A stretch of DNA of 64,000 nucleotides from Firmicutes bacterium UBA4795 (GTDB lineage: Bacteria > Bacillota > Desulfotomaculia > Desulfotomaculales > Nap2-2B): contig DHGP01000006.1 of NCBI GenBank assembly GCA_002402825.1, positions 24,145-88,144 on the forward strand, read 5' to 3'. Within the stretch, counting starts at the first letter, position 1, and the number at the start of each line of letters is the position of its first letter. The notes under the pieces were generated by a model that did not search any database, was not told where the DNA came from, and worked only from the letters and a program-made list of their open reading frames with translations. Shown here one piece after another: positions 34,130-42,530 of this stretch. The translations under genes and the position numbers were made by a program.

Positions 34130-36901
34130 CTATATTCGCTTTAAGTTTGTTATTTCCTTCTTTTTCATCTTGATAGTTAAATCTTTTTTACACAGGCTTA
34201 TCTTTTGGTAAACAAGCAGGTTAAACATGGGTAAAACAAGTGCCGTAAGAGTGATCACCACCCAGTGCCCCGGGTTTAAAGGAGTGGTGTGAAAAACGCG
34301 TTGGAAAAAAGGGAGGTATATTACCATTACTTGTAACAACAAAGAAAATAACACCGCCATAACCAGCAGGGGATTAGCAAAAAGACTAGACCACTTAAGA
34401 GTATAATCTTCCGTTCGGCAGGTAAATACATAAAATAACTGGAAAAATACCAGGGTGCAAAAAGCTATGGTCCGGGCTAAAGTTAAATTACCGCTTTCCT
34501 TTAAGTAAAAAGCAAAAATCAGCAACGTTCCTAAGCCAATAAAAAAGCCGCTGCTTAGAATTTGCCCCACCATACCCTGGGCAAAAATACTTTCTCCTGG
34601 TTGGCGAGGAGGCCGGTGCATAATATTCTTTTCGGGCGGTTCAACTCCTAAGGCCATAGCCGGTAACCCGTCAGTAATCAAATTCATCCATAAAATTTGA
34701 ATGGGCACCAAAGGAAGAGGCAAACCGGACAGCAAAGCCAGAAACATTACCAGCACCTCCCCCGTATTGCAGCTTAAAAGGTAGCGGATAAACTTGCGGA
34801 TATTGGCGTACACCCCGCGGCCTTCTTCAACCGCAGCCACAATAGAAGCAAAGTTGTCATCCGTTAATACCATGGCGGCAGATTGGCGGGCCACATCAGT
34901 TCCTTTCTGGCCCATGGCAATTCCAATGTTTGCTTCCTTAATAGCCGGGGCGTCATTTACTCCGTCACCGGTCATGGCCACCACCTCACCTGCATTCTTT
35001 AGCGAGCGTACAATACGTAGCTTGTGTTTTGGCGAAACGCGGGCAAACACGGATACTGTTTTAACCGTCCGGTTTAATTCTTCATCAGACATAGCCTCTA
35101 AAGCACTGCCGGTTAAAGCCTGACTCTCCGGTTTATTTAAGTCCAATTCTTTGGCTATTGCTTTAGCCGTAACTAAATGATCACCCGTAATCATGATTAC
35201 CTTAATCCCGGCCTGCCGGCATTTTTTTACTGCGGTCACGGCGCTTAACCGGGGTGGATCAATACTGGCCGCCAGGCCAAGAAAAACAAGTTTTTGCTCT
35301 ACGACGGAGGCGCTAAATTCAACCAGATCTTGAGGCAGTTCCCGGTAAGCCAGGGCTAAAACGCGCAGGGCTTGACCAGCTAAATCATTGTTTAGCTTAA
35401 AAATTTTTTCTTTGTCCTTCTGGTTAAGAGAAATAAGGTGACCTCCCTGACAACAATGGGTGCATAAATCAAGTAAAACCTCAGGGGCTCCCTTGGTATA
35501 AGCGGTTAACTTTTTATTTGACTGGCGGTAAATTACTGTCATTAATTTTCGCTCCGCTTCAAAAGAAATTTCAGCCACTCTTTGTTCCTTTTTTTCCAAC
35601 TCTTCCCTCCATATTCCTTTTTTGGCGGCCATTACTAAGAGGGCTCCTTCTGTCGGGTCACCGTGAATTCCCCAAAGGTGCTCCGACCTATTTTGTCTTA
35701 TTCCCCGCCATAAACCAGGGAGGCTAATCTTACCCCGCTTAAGAAAAGCGTTATTGCACAAAGCGGCAGTCTTAAGAAATAACCAAAACTCGTCTTTTTT
35801 ATCAACCGTGGCCGGGATAAACTTCCCTTTCGGTTCGTAGCCGCGCCCGGTTACATCTATTCGCTCGTACCCAAGGGCTATTTGGCATACGGTCATTTCA
35901 TTTTGGGTAAGGGTGCCTGTTTTATCGGCACAAATGACCGTAGTGCAGCCCAGGGTTTCAACGGCCGGCAGTTTCCGGATAATTACGTGCCGCCGGATCA
36001 TTCGCTGCACCCCTAGAGCCAAAACTATGGTCACAATAGCCGGCAGTCCTTCTGGAATTGCGGCTACAGCCAGGCTTACTCCGGCTAAAAGCATCTGGTA
36101 AACTGGCTCCCCGCGGTAAACACCGGCCAGAATAAGCAGCAGGCAAATGCCCAGGCAAAAAATAACCAGGTTGTGGCTTGCGTGCGCTAACTGTAGTTGC
36201 AAGGGTGTCTGGTGAATAGTTATTTCCTGAAGCATGGTGGCGATATGTCCCATTTCCGTACTCATTCCGGTGTTCACCACTACTCCTAGACCCCGCCCCC
36301 GGGTTACTACGGTACCTGCATAGACCATGTTGCAAGCGTCTTGCAAGGATAGAGGAGTTTTGGGCAAGGTTTGCACGGTTTTTTTTACCGGTATTGATTC
36401 ACCGGTTAAAATAGCTTCTTCAACTTCAAAATCAGCCGCCTGGATAAGACGTAAATCGGCCGGTACCCGGTCCCCCGTTTCCAAAAAAACAAGGTCGCCC
36501 GGAACGATCTCACTAGCCGGAATTTTTTGTCCCAGGTTGTTTCTCTTTACGTAAGCCATAGGAGCGGTTAGTTCTTTTAAGGCCCTTAAAGAGCGTTCGG
36601 CCCGGTATTCCTGAAAACAACCCAAACAAGCATTTAAAATAACAATGACCATTATTGTGGCCGCGTCGGCAAATTCACCCAAAAAAACAGAAATAATAGT
36701 TGCCACCAGTAAAATTAAAACCATAAAATCGCCAAACTGGTTTATAAAAACCATCCATAAAGGGGTTTGCCTGGCCGCTATTAATTGATTAGGGCCAAAC
36801 TGGGCTTGCCTTTTTTGGGCCTCTTTTTCCGTTAACCCTCTACTTATATCAGTTTGCAATGCTTCCGCCAACTCTTTTGGGCTTAAAACAGACCAATGCA
36901 T
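34130..36901 (-). CDS. P-type cation ATPase, Ca2+-transporting type
   Basis: A 923-residue P2A-type ATPase. It has an actuator TGES at 166-169, the ion-site helix AIPEGLPAI, phosphorylation motif DKTGT with D326, and the hinge GDGVNDAP in the second half. Ten membrane helices are expected. Length, PEGLP and the C-terminal cation ATPase domain support Ca2+ (SERCA/PMR1-like) rather than heavy metal. No regulatory or metal-binding N-terminal domain is seen. Confidence 0.92.
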   Translation of the reverse strand: MHWSVLSPKELAEALQTDISRGLTEKEAQKRQAQFGPNQLIAARQTPLWMVFINQFGDFMVLILLVATIISVFLGEFADAATIMVIVILNACLGCFQEYRAERSLRALKELTAPMAYVKRNNLGQKIPASEIVPGDLVFLETGDRVPADLRLIQAADFEVEEAILTGESIPVKKTVQTLPKTPLSLQDACNMVYAGTVVTRGRGLGVVVNTGMSTEMGHIATMLQEITIHQTPLQLQLAHASHNLVIFCLGICLLLILAGVYRGEPVYQMLLAGVSLAVAAIPEGLPAIVTIVLALGVQRMIRRHVIIRKLPAVETLGCTTVICADKTGTLTQNEMTVCQIALGYERIDVTGRGYEPKGKFIPATVDKKDEFWLFLKTAALCNNAFLKRGKISLPGLWRGIRQNRSEHLWGIHGDPTEGALLVMAAKKGIWREELEKKEQRVAEISFEAERKLMTVIYRQSNKKLTAYTKGAPEVLLDLCTHCCQGGHLISLNQKDKEKIFKLNNDLAGQALRVLALAYRELPQDLVEFSASVVEQKLVFLGLAASIDPPRLSAVTAVKKCRQAGIKVIMITGDHLVTAKAIAKELDLNKPESQALTGSALEAMSDEELNRTVKTVSVFARVSPKHKLRIVRSLKNAGEVVAMTGDGVNDAPAIKEANIGIAMGQKGTDVARQSAAMVLTDDNFASIVAAVEEGRGVYANIRKFIRYLLSCNTGEVLVMFLALLSGLPLPLVPIQILWMNLITDGLPAMALGVEPPEKNIMHRPPRQPGESIFAQGMVGQILSSGFFIGLGTLLIFAFYLKESGNLTLARTIAFCTLVFFQLFYVFTCRTEDYTLKWSSLFANPLLVMAVLFSLLLQVMVIYLPFFQRVFHTTPLNPGHWVVITLTALVLPMFNLLVYQKISLCKKDLTIKMKKKEITNLKRI

Positions 36902-37024
36902 AATACCCTCTCTCCATTCTTAGGGGATTTGCCATTATAAATATGCAAAAATAAGGAAAAAAATAACACCCCGACGATAAACCCGGCTTGTGAAAAGGTT
37001 AAAAAATTGATATGATGCTGTCTG

Positions 37025-37052
37025 GTAGGGGCGTTAATTATAACGCCCCTAT
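37025..37052. repeat. 28-bp dispersed palindrome R1, copy 5
   Basis: Core altered to GTTAATTATAAC; otherwise matching. It lies in the divergent gap between the P-type ATPase and rqcH. The rest of the gap (37081-37154) has GTTAGTGATGAGTCG and ACGACTAACGACTAA words, a possible R3 relative. Confidence 0.8.
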
Positions 37053-37171
37053 GAATAAACCGATAGCCGGGTAACTACAATTGGTAGTTAGTGATGAGTC
37101 GCTGGTCATTAGGAAAAACACCTGCCAATCACCAACGACTAACGACTAAATTAGTCAGGAAGTAAGAGACC

Positions 37172-38992
37172 GTGCCTTTTGACGGGCTTGTTTTAGCCGC
37201 GATAAAAAAAGAGTTAATTGACGGGGCGTTAAATGTAACACCCTTACTAGGCAGCCGGATTGACCGGATTTACCAACCTGCCCCTTTGGAGTTGAATATT
37301 GTCCTGCGCCAGCCGGGAAAACGGTTTCGGCTTTTAATTTCCGCCCGCGCCAGCGAGGCAAGAATTCACCTGACCGAACAAGCAAAGAAAAATCCGGCTT
37401 CGCCACCTCTTTTTTGTATGGTCTTACGTAAACATTTAGAGGGAGGACGTATTGTTGGTCTGGCCCAGGAAGGTCTGGAAAGAATATTAGTTTTTCAAAT
37501 TGAAGTAAGAAATGAGATAAACCAATTAACCCAAAAAAACCTGGTTTGTGAAATAATGGGAAAACATAGCAACGTTATTCTGGTAGACGCAACTACCCAA
37601 ACAATTATTGACAGTATAAAACGGTACTCTTTTAATCTCAGCCGTTACCGGGAAGTCCTGCCAGGCCGTCCTTACCTTCACCCGCCAAAGCAGGATAAGC
37701 TTGCCTTTGACACTTTAAACGAAGCGATTTTTCAGGAGAACATCTGGCAACAACCTTTAGCAGCTAAACTAGAGCAAATTTTACAGCGTCGTTTTGAGGG
37801 ATTGAGTACCTTAATGAGCCGGGAAATAATTTACCGTGCCGGACTACCGGCAGACTTAACCTTAAACGAATGCGGGGAATACGAAATAAACGTCCTGGGG
37901 CAAAAACTAAAGCTTCTTTACTCAAAGGTCAGGGAGAGTAGCTTTCAGCCTGCGCTTATGGTTAATGAAGCTGGGGAACCGGTAGAATTTGCTGCTTTTC
38001 CTTTAACCCACTTGAGAAAACTGACGGCTCGTAAGGCCACCATGAATGCTATTGTTGACCAGTTTTTTACCTTCCAAGAGGAGCGTTCCTGGTTTAACCA
38101 GAAAAAACAACGCTTAATTTCTTTAGTCCAAAAAGAAATAGATTACCAGGCCAAAAAAATTTCCACTTTTGAGCAGGCTGGAAGCCTGCCTTACGGGGAA
38201 GAAAACCTTACGGAAGTTGATAAAGCCGAAAAATTTAAGTTATACGGCGAACTGTTGCTGGCTAACGCCCATTGTTTGGAAAAGGGGTTAACTGAAGTAA
38301 GTTTAGCCAATTTCCATGACCCTTCATCCCGCGTTTTAATCTCCCTGGATCCGCAGCTTTCCCCGGTTGAAAACGCTAACGCCTTTTTTAAAAAGTATCA
38401 AAAGATTAAAAAAGCTCGCCTGGCTATCCAACCGCTGCTGGAAAAAGCACACCAGGAGCGGTTTTATCTTTTAAGCGTGGAAACCGCTTTGCAGCAGGCA
38501 AGCACGCTATCCGACCTGGCCGAAATAAGCCAGGAGCTTATGACTACCGGCTACCTGGCTAAAATAATCACCAGCCAAAAAAGTAAAGATAAACCCAAAC
38601 CTAAACAAAAAACTAGCGCTCCTTTAAAATTTGTTTCCTCCGATAGCCTAACCATTCTGGTAGGAAAAAATAACCGGCAAAATGATTACCTGACTATGCG
38701 TCTGGCTCAAGAAAATGATGTGTGGTTGCATACCAAGGAAATTCCCGGTTCCCACGTGGTTATAAAAACCAATGGTCAGCCTGTACCCCCCACCACTCTT
38801 CAGGAGGCAGCAATATTAGCGGCTTTTTACAGCCGGGCCTGGCAGTCCCATAATATTCCCGTAGACTATACCAGCCGGAAAAACGTTAAAAAACCCCCTG
38901 GAAGTAGGCCAGGCTTTGTAACTTACACTAACCACCGCACAATTATGGTCAACCCGGATAAAAATTTACCTGTAAAATTGCAGCAAGACTAG
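37172..38992 (+). CDS. rqcH: RqcH/NFACT (FbpA-like) ribosome quality-control protein
   Basis: RqcH binds obstructed 50S subunits and adds alanine tails to nascent chains. The 606-residue protein has the NFACT-N domain from MPFDGLVLAAI, coiled coils, and a C-terminal NFACT-R domain (TILVGKNNRQNDYLT, WLHTKEIPGSHVVI). Two segments look inserted: GALNVTP at about 18-24, encoded by an R1-like palindrome (37223-37247), and QAGSLPYG at about 335, encoded by GCAGGC-TGGAA-GCCTGC (38173-38189). GTG start at 37172. Conserved regions around both sites remain in frame. Confidence 0.93.
   Translation: MPFDGLVLAAIKKELIDGALNVTPLLGSRIDRIYQPAPLELNIVLRQPGKRFRLLISARASEARIHLTEQAKKNPASPPLFCMVLRKHLEGGRIVGLAQEGLERILVFQIEVRNEINQLTQKNLVCEIMGKHSNVILVDATTQTIIDSIKRYSFNLSRYREVLPGRPYLHPPKQDKLAFDTLNEAIFQENIWQQPLAAKLEQILQRRFEGLSTLMSREIIYRAGLPADLTLNECGEYEINVLGQKLKLLYSKVRESSFQPALMVNEAGEPVEFAAFPLTHLRKLTARKATMNAIVDQFFTFQEERSWFNQKKQRLISLVQKEIDYQAKKISTFEQAGSLPYGEENLTEVDKAEKFKLYGELLLANAHCLEKGLTEVSLANFHDPSSRVLISLDPQLSPVENANAFFKKYQKIKKARLAIQPLLEKAHQERFYLLSVETALQQASTLSDLAEISQELMTTGYLAKIITSQKSKDKPKPKQKTSAPLKFVSSDSLTILVGKNNRQNDYLTMRLAQENDVWLHTKEIPGSHVVIKTNGQPVPPTTLQEAAILAAFYSRAWQSHNIPVDYTSRKNVKKPPGSRPGFVTYTNHRTIMVNPDKNLPVKLQQD
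37223..37247. repeat. R1-like palindrome inside rqcH
   Basis: Matches 22 of 25 bases of the R1 core (GGGGCGTTAAATGTAACACC and five more). It adds about six residues relative to FbpA family members between the conserved KKEL and GSRIDRIYQP. Confidence 0.7.
38173..38189. repeat. R2 palindrome inside rqcH
   Basis: GCAGGC-TGGAA-GCCTGC, identical arms to the unit in coaBC and nearly so to the one at 9848. It codes for part of QAGSLPYG. Confidence 0.65.
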
Positions 38993-39171
38993 ACTATTAC
39001 TTGAATAGCCTAAAGGTAATTTTAAATATTAATGACAAACTTAAATTTATTTTTATTTAACAGACATTTTTCTTTTTTTTAAAGGAATACTATTAGTGTA
39101 TTTAAAAAATTTAAAAAATGAATATTGTCTTGCCCGAACCGTTCCTGCGTTAATAAAAAGGAGGAAGGCTA

Positions 39172-39354
39172 ATGGGAAGAAGGCGTCGCGGTTTAATGTC
39201 CGAGAGGCTGAAGTACGAATTAGCCAAAGAGCTCGGTGTGGATGATGTGGTGCGCAAGGAAGGATGGGGAAGCGTTTCTTCCCGAAACTGCGGTAACCTG
39301 GTCCGCCTGGCCATCGCCCGGGCCGAAAAAAACATGACGCAGGGACAAAAATAA
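39172..39354 (+). CDS. Alpha/beta-type small acid-soluble spore protein
   Basis: A 60-residue protein that coats spore DNA and protects it from UV. It has SERLKYELAKELGVDDVV and the GPR cleavage-type and DNA-binding regions ending GNLVRLAIARAEKNM. The N-terminus is unusually arginine-rich (MGRRRRGLM). AGGAGG precedes the ATG. It is expected to be SigG-dependent, but I could not find a clear SigG promoter. Confidence 0.92.
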   Translation: MGRRRRGLMSERLKYELAKELGVDDVVRKEGWGSVSSRNCGNLVRLAIARAEKNMTQGQK

Positions 39355-39356
39355 GG

Positions 39357-39400
39357 GCAAAAAGGTGCGCTAAAATACAAGCGCACCTTTGCCATTTCTT
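39357..39400 (+). terminator. Terminator-like hairpin after the SASP gene
   Basis: AAAGGTGCGC and GCGCACCTTT form a perfect 10-bp stem with a 10-base loop. The following T run is weak (TTTGCCATTTCTT). The 250 bases from here to 39653 hold no gene that I can see. Confidence 0.7.
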
Positions 39401-39653
39401 AACAAATCCGATTTTGCAAAAAAGCTAAGGACGAATGTCAAAGGAGGGCTGCCATAGGGTTTTAATTCATAGGTTTTAATTTAAGTTGGTTTGGTTAAAT
39501 TTAATACTTTTTATCATTTTAGATTAGTTTTTCCATAAGTCTATTTAGAGGGAAGCTGTTTGGTAAAAGTTTTTACCCAAGAGTATTGATGCTTCTTTTT
39601 TAATATGGTTGATTTCGCTGGGTTTTGTTGTCGTTTGTATTCAAATTTTTAGT

Positions 39654-40406
39654 TTAAAACCATTCCTTAATAAAATAAGGCTTAAAGCCTAAATAATCGG
39701 CACTGGTAAGATAAAAGTTAATTCCCCAGGTGTTACTAGGCAGGCGATAACGGTTGGCCCGATCGTGAAGGTGCGCGTAAACAACCGTGGTTACTCCGTA
39801 TTTTTGCAATACCTCAATAAAACGGTTAAATTCATGTTTTTCATTAGTAGGCATATAATGCATTAGAACTATAATTTCTTTGGCGGGTAATTTTATGCTC
39901 TTAAGGGAATTTTCTAGCCGAATTATCTCCCGGTGGTAAATTTTCTTATCCTTTTCTTGAAAATGCGACGCCCCAGGACAAATCCAGCCCCGGGTACCAC
40001 AAAGAGCCAACCCATTAATCCAGACGTGGTCATTTTGAATTAAAATGATATTGGGAGGAAGAACAGCCCGAACACGGCTGATACTCTGCCACCAGTAATC
40101 ATGGTTGCCCTGCACCCCAACAATTTTTCCGGGCAGCAGGCCCAAAAAACCCAAATCGCTTTTCGCCTCTTCCAAACGCATGGCCCAGGAAATATCCCCC
40201 GGTACCAACACTAAATCTTCCGGCTGCACTATTTTAACCCAGTTTTCATAAATTAACCGGGCATGGTTGGTCCAGGCGGGGTTTATTTCCCCCATTGGTT
40301 TATACTCAGCTGCCTCGGCCCAAAACCCAGGCGTAGGAAGCTTTTTAAACGAGAGATGCAGGTCGCCAAGGGCGTATATTTTCACTTCCTTTTTATCCCC
40401 GGCCAA
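39654..40406 (-). CDS. Calcineurin-like metallophosphoesterase
   Basis: A 250-residue protein with the two-metal phosphoesterase motifs in order: GDLHLS, VPGDISW, VQGNHDYWW, LMHYMP and YAHLHDR. The substrate is unknown; relatives hydrolyse cyclic nucleotides or other phosphodiesters. Its start region overlaps the nadA end by 14 bases. The first codon could be TTG (MAGDKKEV) or the GTG seven codons later. Confidence 0.88.
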   Translation of the reverse strand: MAGDKKEVKIYALGDLHLSFKKLPTPGFWAEAAEYKPMGEINPAWTNHARLIYENWVKIVQPEDLVLVPGDISWAMRLEEAKSDLGFLGLLPGKIVGVQGNHDYWWQSISRVRAVLPPNIILIQNDHVWINGLALCGTRGWICPGASHFQEKDKKIYHREIIRLENSLKSIKLPAKEIIVLMHYMPTNEKHEFNRFIEVLQKYGVTTVVYAHLHDRANRYRLPSNTWGINFYLTSADYLGFKPYFIKEWF

Positions 40407-41304
40407 CCGCCAGCATTTTATTTACGGTCGCTATGGCGGACGTGCGGATTTGAGGAGAAACCTTTACTTCAAAGACCGTTTCTTCTAAAGAATAAATAAT
40501 TTTTTCCAGGGTAATTAGCTTCATATTGGGACAAACAGCTTGTTCGGAAACAGGAATAAACCTTTTATTTGGATTTTCCTCTCTTAAGCGGTGGATAATC
40601 CCAATTTCTGTCCCGACAATAATCTCTTTAGCCTGGCTGGTTTGGGCGTACCGGCATAGCCCGCCGGTGCTTAATACTTCATCGGCCAGGGCAATTACTT
40701 CTGGTCTACATTCCGGATGCACTACTACCCTGGCTAAAGGATAATCTTGTTTTAATTTTTCAATATGGTCAGGTAAAATTCTGGCGTGGGTAGGGCAGTA
40801 ACCGGGCCAGAAAATCATTTTTTTACCTGTTTTGGCGGCTACATATTGACCAAGGTACTGGTCAGGAACAAATAAAATCTCTTCCGCCTTAATGCTTTCT
40901 ACAATTTTAACCGCGTTAGCTGAAGTACAGCAAACATCTGCTTCGGCCTTCACCGCCGCCGGAGAATTAATGTAACATACTACCGCTGCTTTAGGATACT
41001 CTTTCTTTTTTTGCCTTAGTTTTTCCGCGGTAATCATATCAGCCATGGGGCAGCCGGCGTTTAAATCGGGAAGCAAAACCAGCTTGTCGGGACAAAGAAT
41101 AGAAGCTGTTTCCGCCATAAAATGAACGCCGCAAAAAACAATCACTTCAGCCTTTGTTTGCGCAGCCTTTTGACTTAATTCTAAAGAATCACCCACGAAA
41201 TCAGCCGCGTCCTGGACCTCTCCTAACTGGTAGTTATGGGCCAGGATAATGGCTTTTTTTTGTTCTTTAAGCTGACTTATTTTTTCTTTTAACTTATTTT
41301 GCAT
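40393..41304 (-). CDS. nadA: Quinolinate synthase
   Basis: NadA condenses iminoaspartate and dihydroxyacetone phosphate into quinolinate with a [4Fe-4S] cluster. Candidate cluster cysteines are in FCGVHFM, DVCCTSANAV and QAVCPNMK. HNYQ near the start and HPECRPEV are also family motifs. The length of 303 is typical of the short form. It is separated from nadB and nadC by 29 kb. Confidence 0.95.
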   Translation of the reverse strand: MQNKLKEKISQLKEQKKAIILAHNYQLGEVQDAADFVGDSLELSQKAAQTKAEVIVFCGVHFMAETASILCPDKLVLLPDLNAGCPMADMITAEKLRQKKKEYPKAAVVCYINSPAAVKAEADVCCTSANAVKIVESIKAEEILFVPDQYLGQYVAAKTGKKMIFWPGYCPTHARILPDHIEKLKQDYPLARVVVHPECRPEVIALADEVLSTGGLCRYAQTSQAKEIIVGTEIGIIHRLREENPNKRFIPVSEQAVCPNMKLITLEKIIYSLEETVFEVKVSPQIRTSAIATVNKMLAVGRG

Positions 41305-41376
41305 TATCCTCTCCTGGTTAATTAATTTTATTTTCTCAAAAAATTACTACAAAATAAAGGTTTTGTCAATACGGTT

Positions 41377-41745
41377 AAATTTTTTTACAAATACTACCGG
41401 AAGGGAATTCAAATAAGGCGGTATTGGGTCCTGGAAAGCAAGCCCCACCGCGACGACCTTAAAACTACTGCTTTAACTGTTCGCCATCTTTTAGAGGAGG
41501 CGGTGAAAAGGCAGCTTGTTTCTGACGTTCCTATTTGTGTCTTATTATCGGGAGGTCTTGACTCCAGTGCTATTACGGCTTTTGCTTCCCAGGAATTAGC
41601 CGGGATCGGGCAAGGGCCGCTTTACACTTACGCGGTAGATTATGTTGATAACGAGCAGTATTTCCGGCCCAACCGCTTTCAGCCTAATGCTGATGCTCCC
41701 TTTAATACGTGGTTACAGGAATATAAGGTAAGTTTTCATTTTTAA
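41377..41745 (+). pseudogene. asnB: Asparagine synthetase (AsnB) fragment
   Basis: The frame reads YYRKGIQIRRYWVLE, then LLEEAVKRQLVSDVPICVLLSGGLDSSAIT, the junction into the AsnB synthetase domain with its ATP P-loop SGGLDSS. It stops soon after at 41745. The glutaminase domain and most of the synthetase domain are missing, so this is a remnant of about 115 codons. An in-frame GTG at 41503 could start a short peptide, but function is unlikely. Confidence 0.8.
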
Positions 41746-41799
41746 GCCCTGCTTTTTTAAAAAAGGCATTTTTTAACGCAAATATTTTTAAAAAAACGC

Positions 41800-42047
41800 T
41801 TTTTTTTAAAAAAATATATGATATAATAGTTTTCACCTAAAAATGCAGGTTTAAAATGGCCCAACGAGGGGTCAATTTTACGGGCAACGAAGCCCACAGG
41901 TAGGAAAAATTCATACTGTTAATGGGTAAGGTTTTTATCTGTTTGAATTAGACATGATGAAGGTTTTTAAAAGTGCCCTGGCAGTATCTTATTTTTACCT
42001 CCGGTGGGTTGTTTTTTTTAAGCCGGTAAACTTAGGAGGAGATTGTA
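41800..42047 (+). promoter_or_regulatory. Promoter and long leader of the glutamate-synthase operon
   Basis: TATAAT at 41822-41827 is a good -10 box; the -35 is only a T run. About 215 bases of leader follow, with a GGGC-AACGAA-GCCC hairpin near 41881-41894. ACCTCCGG (about 41997) can pair with the ribosome site TAGGAGGA (42033-42040). This may control translation. I do not recognise a riboswitch family. Confidence 0.45.
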
Positions 42048-42488
42048 ATCGGAAAAATTTTAGTTAAACCAGAAGTTTGTATCGGATGTCATTTATGCGA
42101 AATCTGGTGTACAGTAGCCCACTCTAAGTCAAAGAATATTTTAAAGGCCTTTCTTTATGAAAAACCAAAACCTTTGCCCAGGATAATTGTAGAGGAAAGA
42201 TTGCCTTTAACTTTTGCCTTGCCGTGCAGGCACTGTCTTGAGCCGGATTGTGTTTTTGCCTGTATCAGCGGTGCTTTAAGCAAAAACTTTGAGACTGGCC
42301 GGGTTATTTACGATAAATTAAAATGTGTTGGCTGCTACAGTTGTGTAATGGCCTGTCCTTACGGTTGTATTACCATGGAGACAGAAAATCAAAAAATTGT
42401 CAAGTGCGATCTTTGTGCGGAACTGGACTTTCCTTATTGCGTTAGTCACTGTCCAAATGAAGCTCTTGTTTACGTTTCAGGTGATTAA
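42048..42488 (+). CDS. 4Fe-4S ferredoxin-type electron-transfer protein
   Basis: About 146 residues with four cysteine groups: CIGCHLCEIWC, CRHCLEPDCVFAC, CVGCYSCVMACPYGC and CDLCAELDFPYCVSHC, the pattern of HycB/DmsB-like proteins binding up to four clusters. The first cluster lies upstream of any ATG: the frame GKILVKPEVC is preceded by ATC at 42048, eight bases after AGGAGG. An AUC start or a sequencing error must be assumed. It heads the split glutamate-synthase operon and probably passes electrons to it. Confidence 0.85.
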   Translation: MGKILVKPEVCIGCHLCEIWCTVAHSKSKNILKAFLYEKPKPLPRIIVEERLPLTFALPCRHCLEPDCVFACISGALSKNFETGRVIYDKLKCVGCYSCVMACPYGCITMETENQKIVKCDLCAELDFPYCVSHCPNEALVYVSGD

Positions 42489-42530
42489 GAAGGTTTAATA
42501 GTAACAAATTTTTTCAAGCAGGAGGTTAAA

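Noticed and set aside
39020..39171. SigG promoter before the SASP gene
   Set aside because: GAATA words are present, but no CATnnTA at the right spacing, so I do not call it.
41827..42030. Known riboswitch before the glutamate-synthase operon
   Set aside because: The hairpins do not match the glutamine, cyclic-di-GMP, SAM or cobalamin patterns that I know.
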